The position numbers and the translations under genes are program-made. Shown in pieces: positions 55,863 through 64,000 of a stretch of DNA of 64,000 nt. The notes below the pieces were generated by a model, which saw only the letters and a list, made by a program, of their open reading frames with translations, did not search any database and was not told the origin of the DNA. Position 1 is the first letter of the stretch. Each line of letters starts with the position of its first letter. Origin of the DNA: Chrysaora quinquecirrha (lineage: Eukaryota > Cnidaria > Scyphozoa > Semaeostomeae > Pelagiidae). The DNA is taken from positions 595,235-659,234 of the forward strand of contig JACTAT010000025.1 in the NCBI GenBank assembly GCA_014526335.1. Reading direction: 5' to 3'.

Positions 55863-57890
55863 CTTTACCAGATACAGGTATTTTCAATATCAAGGCATTC
55901 AGAAGATGGACGCTGTAAAAGGCAAACAACGTTTTGCGCATGTGCAGAGAATTGCCCAATAATCGTTTGTGTGGTAGCTAATTGGCGAAACTTTCCGTAA
56001 GGCAAAATGGAATCTTCTATTTCGAAAAGACAACTTTTTTTTGGCAAGCAAGACTGTCGAATTAGTTTTGATTAGAAAAGGAGCAGAGTTTGTCTTAGAA
56101 ACGAAAATCATACGGGCAAGCAACCTCGTTTTGAGAGCTACTTTGAACGGAACGGAATACTTGTAGACTGATTACATTCCTCCCACTCTTTCGGAAACAG
56201 CTTGTAACAATTACAACAACCATATTGCTGCTTATATTGCTTTCTCATTCTTGTTGGAGCGGGGTTGAGGAGTGTGGAGGAGCGTAGACTACGACGAATG
56301 TAATAAGTCTACTTGAGCTGTAGCTTGCCCATTGGGCTTGCCTGAATACCCTGAGAACGAAGTTGAGGGGCAAAGCCAAGCCTTCCACGTAATCATTTAC
56401 ACATCTGTACAAAATCCTGTTGCTGTAAGTGAAATCCAAGATTGCGGCCAGTAGAATTATCTAACCAGGTCGATTCTTAATCTGAATTTATCAGAATGGC
56501 TGGATCTTAATTAGATAAACATCGCCTAACCATTTTACCTTTGATCATCAGTCCGCGAGATAGTCAAATTATGTTTGTCGCCTGAACTTACTTGTGGCAT
56601 TGCGGTTAACTAATTTTGCTTGCTATCGTTTGTTCTATATGGAGTTTATTGGATTTGGAGTTATCTTGGATAGCCAAGTAGAAACATTTTCGGACGACTG
56701 TCCTAAAATGTTGGGAAAAAGCGGCTTTTTGTACGCTCAAAGGAACTGCGGCAAGCTTCTCTTGTAATGTCTTACGACCACATGTTTATAAAAGTCTAGT
56801 TAATAGTGTAAGCATTAAGAAAGTAATTATGTCAACTTGGAGATAAAGTGTTGAGAAAAGACGGATCTTGATGGATATTCATCAGCCTAGATAGGATTAG
56901 GGTCGATCAGGTTTAGCCTCGCTTACGACTGCACTACAGCATAATGTTTGTACGTATTCATTACAGTCAGCCTCGTTTATGTATAACAGCTTCCATCAGT
57001 GGTTGCTCTTTTCAAAATATGCAACGCTTGCCCAAATAAGGATACCTTCCTGACGTCAAGAGCACTTGAATGAAATCAGAGGCAATCGAAATGGGAACAG
57101 ACAGCCTATTCGTAGCAACATTGATGTACTGACGAAAAAACACCATGGATGTTCTAATTCTAGGCCTTCTCCTCAACCCATTCATAACCAAGTTTCCTGC
57201 CGTTCGGCTCACCACTCAACTTAGCTATCTCTATCTTTCCGGGGTCAGTAAATGCCTACCAAGTGTATCCATTCTAGAAAACTGGGAGCATAAGATAGAG
57301 GTCCACATCAGCGTTATAAATAGCTGCCAGAATCCAAATCTGGCGTGATATAACAAAGATTACTTGTTTTACTTCATTAAACATGTTGAAGGTGACAGAA
57401 AGATACATTACGGGGATTCAGTTTGCTGTTGTATCCAGCAACCAGACCCGCCGTAATCACCCGCGTTGCTCCCGTTCTTCCGGCGCCCCTACGTGGAATC
57501 AAGTGAAGCACATCAAAATGCGACTGAGCAGACTACAAATTAACCGCCGAATCACTTAGATAGGGAGGACCTTTGGCCAAATGCAAACTGGCCTAAATGA
57601 CCTAGACAAGACCATGCAAACCAAGCATTGAATTGAATGCTCTGATCTGATTAGAAGCCTAATTGCAAAGCACCAATTAAACGATTTCGATAATTGAAAA
57701 GAAATAGCGTACTTTTATGTTATTTGATTTATCATAGCTTAGCTGGAAGCCGTCTAACCTGCTTAAATTCAATATGTGATCCTCAAGTTTAGCATTAAAG
57801 TGCTAAAAGTTTTAATTGGTTAATTGTTCGGTTGACACTAATGCACTTGCAGTACTATAATCTGTGCAGAGTTTACAACTATATAACGTC
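55863..57890. other. unassigned DNA
   Basis: About 2 kb with no gene, RNA or repeat recognised. Short open frames only. Confidence 0.3.
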
Positions 57891-58362
57891 AAGGCCCTGG
57901 CCAAACGATCAAACATTGTTGGTCAAACATTTGAAATTTGCTTATCAGGCAAAACATTTGACCATTTGGTCACGTCCAGAAACATTGCTCGTCCAAAATT
58001 TTTTTGCTTGCGTGAAGCGAAAAAATGTTTTTGAACTTTTCCAAAACACACACCACAAATTCAATGTTTCATCGTTAGGCCATAATTTCATCTTTCATCT
58101 TAACTTCCATAGTTTCATCTTTCCATAATTTCTTGTCAAATATTTCTTTGTCAAACTTCAACAACTTGTAAAATTTCGGTACCTAGCAACATTGCTTAGC
58201 AACAAGGCATTCGTGCTTGTGCTATAGCACCATATAGCACTGACTTTTTGTTCCAAGATATTGGACAGCAATGTTTTTTGAGGTGGCCAAACGGTCAAAC
58301 ATTTGTTGTAAAGCAAGTTCAAAGTATTTGACCAACAATGTTTGATCGTTTCGCCAGGGCCA
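57891..58362. mobile_element. palindromic MITE, family A, copy with extra internal sequence
   Basis: Left AAGGCCCTGGCCAAACGATC; right TTTGATCGTTTCGCCAGGGC. The middle (about 58060-58250) departs from the family and has local repeats (TTTCATCTTTC and CCATA). Confidence 0.75.
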
Positions 58363-58404
58363 AACGTAACAACCTCTGTCTTTTTAATAATGTTTGAGGA
58401 ACTT

Positions 58405-58971
58405 CTGATAGTTTCAAGACATCAAACATTGTTTATCAAACATTTAAGATTTTCTTATCAATGAATGTTCGAATGCTTGACCATGTCACAAACATCGCTG
58501 GACAAGCACAATTTGATGGGCAATTTTTTGAAAAATTTCGAAAATACTTTCTGCTTGACGCTCACGAAAAATGATAGACGAGCAATTTTTTTGGACGTGG
58601 CCAAATGGTAAGATATTTTGCTTGACATGCAAATTTGAAAAAATGTTTTACCAATAATGTTAAATCGTTAGTTGACCACGGTCTAAGGCCCTGGCCAAAC
58701 GATCAAACATTGTTGGTCAAACATTTTAAACTTGCCTTACAACAAATGTTTGACCGTTTGGCCACGTCCAAAAACATTTCTTGCGAAGCAAAAGTAACAA
58801 ATTTGTGGCGTAATGCTTTTGAGAAAGTTCAAAAACATTTTTTGCTTGACGCAAGCTTAAAATGTTTGACGAGCAATGTTTTGCACGGTGGCCAAACGGT
58901 GAACAATTTTGCTTGACGTGCAAATTTCAAATGTTTTACCAACTATGTTTAACCGTTTGGCTACGGCCTAA
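58405..58971. mobile_element. two adjacent palindromic MITEs, family A
   Basis: A diverged copy (58405-58683) abuts a well-preserved one (58684-58971; left TAAGGCCCTGGCCAAACG, right AACCGTTTGGCTACGGCC). With the copy at 57891 this makes three in a row. Confidence 0.8.
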
Positions 58972-59600
58972 AGCTTCATTTTGTTGCAGGCTTGCGTGCT
59001 TGCATGAAATATAACTTGCAAACAAATGTTAATGTCCACCACCAGTCCACCACACCACCATGCACATATCCTGCTGCAATTATTAACATATCTTTATTCA
59101 ATTAGTTTGTTTCTTATCAGTGCCAAGGTTGAGTGACGCTAGTACAAGAATGCATTTGCTCTTAATATTGTTTGATTATTTTAATGATCTTGTGTATTTC
59201 AAATGATATTGATAAGTTTCTAAAAAAGTGTGTGGTAAACAAACTCATTCAAAGTTCAAATCAAACCGAATTTCAGGATTTGATTCGTTCACACGCATCT
59301 GAGAGAACTGAACGCTCTGCTAAATTAATCTGACCTGTTTCTAAAGCACACGACAATCTTGCTGCACACCTCACAAGCAAAGGAAGGAAAAGGTATTAAC
59401 TTATAAAATCTGCATAAACTTCTCTTTTCTATTAAAACCAACAACATAGCATACCCATCTAGTCAAAGAGGTCTTTTCGACATTAGGTGAATAAGACCCC
59501 TTTACACGAGAAAAACTTTATCGGTTCTGGTCCGAGCCTGTTCTGCCTCAAAAACTCCTTCTTTTTACACAGGATCGATTGGATCCGTACCAGAACTGGC
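58972..59600. other. unassigned DNA
   Basis: Nothing recognised. Confidence 0.3.
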
Positions 59601-59606
59601 TCTCTT

Positions 59607-59880
59607 TAGAGCAAGCAAGCAAGCACGCAAGCAAGCAAGCAAGCAAGCAATATTTATTTCTTAAAGCATGTCTGGGGTTCTGGCAGCTATGCAGCTGATG
59701 TGGACCTGCAGCTTGTCCCCCAGACTGATATTCTAGAACGAATACCCTGGGTACTCATTTACCGACCTCGGATGGATGGACAGCTGAGTTGACTGTAGGC
59801 TTATGGAAAGTGTTCCGAGGAGATTCGAACCCACGACCTCACGATCGTGAGCCGAACGCCTTGACCACTCGGCCACACCA
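59607..59880 (-). mobile_element. tRNA-like SINE beside an (AAGC)n run
   Basis: An (AAGC)n run at 59610-59648 is followed by a unit. On its minus strand the unit starts GGTGTGGCCGAGTGGTCAAG (A-box) and has the B-box GGGTTCGAATC, as in Leu/Ser-type tRNAs. A chance translation gives VAEWSRRSAHDREVVGSN, a peptide often seen when such tRNA-derived repeats are translated. It is different from the SINE family at 48700. Confidence 0.7.
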
Positions 59881-60481
59881 CCTGAGAAAGAAGTAGAGCC
59901 AGCAAGACTCAATTTCAGAAGCATTTATTACATGAATGCTTGACGCAAGAAAACTAACAGAAAGCCCTCGTTTCAAACGATGATGGATGGAAGAGAGGGT
60001 GAATTGAAAGGCAAACACCCCCTTCCCCTTGTTCGAAAGCCAGATATACAACAGATCTTGCATTTAATTGTAGGGGGTACAAAAAAGTTGTCAACAAGGC
60101 CCCAATTATTTCATCCATAGGGCGCAGGAGCAATTTTAGTGCCAATTGTAAACAATACTTTGTTTGATGTTTGGTAAACTTTACGGGTTATGTTATACGG
60201 CTCCTCAAACGAAAGATTTCAAAGTATGTTCTGTCTCTGGTTCTCTTTGTCAGAGACTTGACGCTTGATGGCTATGTAATTAATGAACAAGGTATATAAC
60301 AAACGTCCCTCCTACCCTGTGTGTATCGATATCCTGTATAATCAAAACACAATCAAAAGCGCATTTGAATCTTGGACCTTGATTATCTACCTAATTATGG
60401 CTCCTTCTTTTGTACTTCAATTTCCTTTTGCAAATTCACTTTCTTCAATAAGCAAAACAACAAGAAGTTGGGGCTGAACTG
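59881..60481. other. unassigned DNA
   Basis: Nothing recognised. Confidence 0.3.
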
Positions 60482-60490
60482 ACCAAAACT

Positions 60491-61093
60491 TAGACTTGCT
60501 CCAAGTCTATTTCTTAATATCCTTCTCCAAAGGTCCACCATTCCGTGTTAACAAAGGAGAGTGCCAGAGAAATAGACTTGTACCTTTCCAGCAGTCATGA
60601 ATAATTAATGAGATAAATCTTTTGTATTCTGACGTCACCGGACAAGATCCTGTCCGGTGGCGCTTCTCTCTCTGAAGTGAGAGAATCAGCCATTCAGCAC
60701 GAAGAAATGACAAAGCTCTTTCCAGATTAAAAAATCTCCAAGGGGGTTGCCTCCTGGAAGGCATTTCCTTGACAAAAGATGCACTTAGCTGCCGATGCCA
60801 ACGACTCTGAATGAAATTCAAAGAGGCTATTGTTCTTCTCTCCTCAATTCATATTGAAAAGATGCATTTAGTGTATTATTCTCAAGTTCAAAGAAAGAGT
60901 TATGCCTTTTGTTTACTAATCTAAAATCAGTACCCCCAATCTTCTTATCAGCAAGCCACTGGAGCGGGAGTCTCATTAATTATTCATGACTGCTGGAAAG
61001 GTACAAGTCTATTTCTCTGGCACTCTCCTTTGTTAACACGGAATGGTGGACCTTTGGAGAAGGATATTAAGAAATAGACTTGGAGCAAGTCTA
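60491..61093. mobile_element. MITE with 123-bp near-perfect inverted ends and 9-bp target duplication
   Basis: Ends 60491-60613 and 60971-61093 are inverted copies with very few mismatches, starting TAGACTTGCTCCAAGTCTA, itself a hairpin. ACCAAAACT occurs directly outside both ends (60482-60490 and 61094-61102). The 9-bp duplication fits a Mutator-like (MULE) origin. The 357-bp interior has no coding capacity. High arm identity suggests recent insertion. Confidence 0.9.
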
Positions 61094-61150
61094 ACCAAAA
61101 CTGGACATTTAGCAGTCAAGGGTGGTTGAATTGAATAACTGAAAGAAACT

Positions 61151-61583
61151 TAAGGCCCTCCGCAAACCGTGCAAACATTGTTTGGCCAACACGTTGGCAG
61201 AAAATAGACCAACGTGTTGGTACGGTGGTTTGCCATACTGTCACAACATCTGAATTTGGGATGTTGATGATATCTACAAATGATCTTTTGCAAACATGGC
61301 CAAAGGGAAGCAGCTGTTTACTGCTCGCTCTTTTGGTTGACGACGGAAAAGAAAAAAATCGTGGTCCAACTGAAAACGCCAACTTAAATCTATTTCTCAT
61401 TTCATCGTCTCCAAAATAACAAACGAAGTTTATCATGTTGTGCCAACATGTTGGCGAGACATAGTAAAACGTACCAACACATCAATTTTGATCAAACAAA
61501 TCAACGAAAATGTTGGCCAACATTTTTAAACATGTTAGCGGCGATGTTGGCCAACATGTTGGTACGGTTTGCGGCCAGCTTTA
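61151..61583. mobile_element. foldback element with CCAACATGTTGG cores
   Basis: The left end TTAAGGCCCTCCGCAAACCG is mirrored on the right by CGGTTTGCGGCCAGCTTTA. The words CCAACACGTTGG, CCAACGTGTTGG and CCAACATGTTGG recur inside as nested palindromes. It may be a relative of family A, since both begin AAGGCCCT. Confidence 0.7.
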
Positions 61584-62255
61584 GAAGTCAAACAACCAAG
61601 CTTGTAGGCTGAAATGCCCAAAATTCTAAGCAACGTTTAGGGTTAGACAAAAGCCCAGTTGCTTATCGACAACAAGTGCAAACGCTTGAGCTGATCTGAA
61701 AACTGGGAATAGTTCTGACAGCAAACTATGTTTGCAATGCATTCATCTTCCCATAAAAGCTCGTAAGAGTTAAAGCTTCAACCAATCACATGTTTGCAAA
61801 TGTCACGTGACTTTTACACCTGTGTTTTCAAACTTCACAGAAACTATGTTTTCAAACGTTGTTAACCAAAGTTTTTACGCAGCTTTTTGTTATTTTGTTT
61901 TGACGCTGTTCGTATGCGAGAGAAAGAGTTGGTTTGTTTTGCAGTCTATTTTTGTTTACATTTCGGCGTTTTATAACTCTTTTGAATATACAAACGGAAA
62001 TGATAACAATATTATGATAATAAAAGTAGCATATAATTACATTATTATGATGTTATTTCGAATTCCCTTTAATGACACCGATATCAGACATATTGACAAA
62101 TATTCTGTATTACTATATTATCATATTCTTTTAGTGTACTTTACCAAAAACTACCGCATACTGAAATCTCTACACTTTTCTTCCTTACTACACTTAAGTC
62201 CGCTATACGAAATCTTATATCTATATGCTATATGTTACCGTTTATTTACCTGTTT
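61584..62255. other. unassigned DNA leading into a satellite
   Basis: A plus open frame (61807-62421) starts here but becomes hydrophobic and then repeat-derived, so it is not supported as a gene. Confidence 0.3.
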
Positions 62256-63095
62256 ATACCAACACAAACCCTATGCCTATACCCATAATACCAATACCTG
62301 CGCCTATACATTAACACCTATTCTTATACCAAAGATAATACCTATCCCTATGCCTATAGATCTTTTATTGATGTCTATACTCTACAACTATACATGCACC
62401 TATACCTGTATCTGTGCCTAGGCTTAAACGTGTGTCAAAATTCATACCATATAACATTACATATACTTGCCAATACCTGTGCCCATACTAATACCATTAC
62501 CTCTCTGTTTGTCTATGCTTATATATATGCCCATACCTATGGCTTTACCTATTCCTAAACCTATGCCTATACCTTAACACCTATTCTAATACCAAAGATA
62601 ATACTTATCCCTATGCCTATAGATCTTTTATCGATGTCTGTACTCTATATCCATCTATATCCATTTATACCTATGGCTTTACCTATGCCTATACCTATAC
62701 TTATACTGTTACCTATTCATTTATCCATGCTTATACATGTGCCTATACCTATGGCTTTACCTAGCCTATGCCAATTTTGCCTTTGCCTATACCTATACCT
62801 ATACCTATACATATACCGTTACCTACCCTTTCCCTTTGCTTATGTTTATACCTATACCTAAACCTGTACCAATATCTATACTTATGTTGTCATACTAAAT
62901 AAATATATCTATACTGTACCTATACCAATGCCTATACTTTTATCTATGTCTTTGCTCTATAAATTTACATATACCCATACCTATCCATATGCCTATAAAT
63001 ATCTATGCCTATAACTACACCTATACCTGTCCGTGTGCCTAATAAACTGACAAATATGCCTATGCCTATACCTAAACATATGCCTATGATTTGGC
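62256..63095. repeat. (CCTATA)n-type degenerate hexamer satellite
   Basis: CCTATACCTATACC, CCTATGCC and CTTATACC recur for about 840 bp. Pro/Tyr/Met/Ile-rich open frames come from the repeat. A roughly 300-bp segment is repeated: CCAAAGATAATACCTATCCC at 62328 matches CCAAAGATAATACTTATCCC at 62592. Confidence 0.9.
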
Positions 63096-63114
63096 ACTGA
63101 AGAGGGCCGAAACA

Positions 63115-63325
63115 GAAAACTAGTTGGAGAAAATCCTTGCGCTCTTGAAGATGCTTTTGCGTCGTGATGTAATCCAGCTAACTCATGGTGTCAGGTGCTT
63201 GGTGTGGTCAGGGTTCGAGCCCATCCACGGTAGCGTCACAGCCAGGGTCGACGTCTCGATTAGTTGACCTTCTACTGAGATCCTAGCGACTGGCGATCAC
63301 CATTTCACCTTCACCACCTTCTCCT
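63115..63325 (+). mobile_element. tRNA-derived SINE copy
   Basis: A-box side TGCGTCGTGATGTAATCCAG, B-box GGGTTCGAGCCC, then CGTCTCGATTAGTTGACC, the tail ACTGAGATCCTAGCGACTGG and CACCATTTCACCTTCACC. Confidence 0.7.
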
Positions 63326-64000
63326 TCTATCACTTGAAAACTAGAATTCCTCGAAGACTATAGCTCGTTAGTCTAGTAGAATAGGCGGCATCGGCGGAAA
63401 TCGCCTTTAGCTCTCTGATCAACATCAAGCAGTCAAGGTCTCACATGCACCAGCCCTTACGCTCTCGTGGATGCTATACTCTTCTTCACACTATATCATA
63501 CCATTATATCTTCGATACAAGCTTTTTTAATACAGAACCACTGTATAAGGAGCCTGCATGTAAAATGCCGAAACTTTAAAGACCATATAGTACTAAAGAT
63601 AAAATCGCCAATGAACTTTTAAATTTTGCATTTTTTTATCACTGCACGCAATCAAGAATTACGAAGCCAGTTCCATGCATTTGCACGTCACATAAATCGT
63701 ATGTTGCGCATGTATCAAATGTTTCCTTGAGTAGATTCCAGCTTTTCTTTCATAAGTGTCTCTTTATGATAGTCATGGTACTAAATGTGTAATCACAATC
63801 AAGGTACTATTGGTACTATATTTGCATTAAAAGAGGTTAAAAAAATAAGGAACTTTAGGAACTAGACCTTGAGATGTGTTCTTTACACTTTTTTTTAATA
63901 AGCAACTTGACTTTCGTCCAGCCCTCAAAGTTGCTTAAAATTTTAGACATTTCAGCCCTCAAAGTTGCTTAACCTTTTTTACCTTACAACCACCCTTGAC
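63326..64000. other. unassigned DNA with a short direct repeat at the end
   Basis: CAGCCCTCAAAGTTGCTTAA occurs at 63921 and again at 63954. The rest is AT-rich with nothing recognised. Confidence 0.35.

Noticed and set aside
61807..62861. Hydrophobic plus ORFs as membrane proteins
   Set aside because: Most of their length is translated from the CCTATA satellite, and the unique part shows no family or splice support.

Overview
This window looks like AT-rich nuclear DNA from an invertebrate animal. The evidence is genes split by GT-AG introns, animal-specific families (Snapin, Flower, JKAMP, an aminergic-type GPCR), RFX-type X-box motifs, tRNA-derived SINEs and a dense load of short palindromic (MITE-like) elements. 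An intronless amine-receptor-like GPCR next to compact, intron-rich housekeeping genes would suit a cnidarian (anthozoan), but that placement is inference only. There are no bacterial operons, and no CRISPR array or viral genome was seen.

Layout. 1-7.1 kb: gene-poor, with degenerate tandem repeats, an Asp/His-coding GAT-rich minisatellite and a tRNA-like sequence. 7.1-8.3 kb: intronless class A GPCR (+). 8.7-12.5 kb: microsatellites, palindromic elements and a foldback element built around an inverted minisatellite. 12.7-16.3 kb: NUDT19-like Nudix hydrolase (-). 16.7-27.1 kb: a ten-exon gene (+) encoding three tandem DMAP1-binding-like repeats followed by five C2H2 zinc fingers. 28.0-29.8 kb: unrecognised five-exon gene (-). 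30.2-34.2 kb: seven-exon coiled-coil gene resembling CCDC172 (+). 35.1-38.3 kb: PSMB1, proteasome beta-6 (-). 39.0-40.0 kb: intronless JKAMP (+). 40.8-41.7 kb: SNAPIN (-). 41.9-45.8 kb: Flower/CACFD1 (+). 47.3-48.2 kb: unrecognised single-exon 310-residue protein (-). 48.3-64 kb: mostly repeats and unassigned DNA, with a few weak small ORFs.

Gene organisation. Eight genes form four head-to-head pairs with 250-680 bp between start codons: NUDT19/zinc finger, unknown/CCDC172-like, PSMB1/JKAMP and SNAPIN/Flower. Two pairs join products that act in one process: proteasome with ER-membrane proteasome recruitment, and two synaptic-vesicle proteins. The unknown/CCDC172-like pair has one RFX X-box almost exactly midway between its start codons. 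Another X-box lies about 90 bp upstream of the 310-residue gene. This suggests that these uncharacterised proteins are ciliary or flagellar.

Repeats. One palindromic family (ends AGGCCCTGGCCAAACG, inner words AAACATTG/CAATGTTT) has more than 20 copies or fragments, about a tenth of the window, many of them in introns. Exon maps below were assembled by eye from homology, splice sites and phase. They have not been tested against transcripts.
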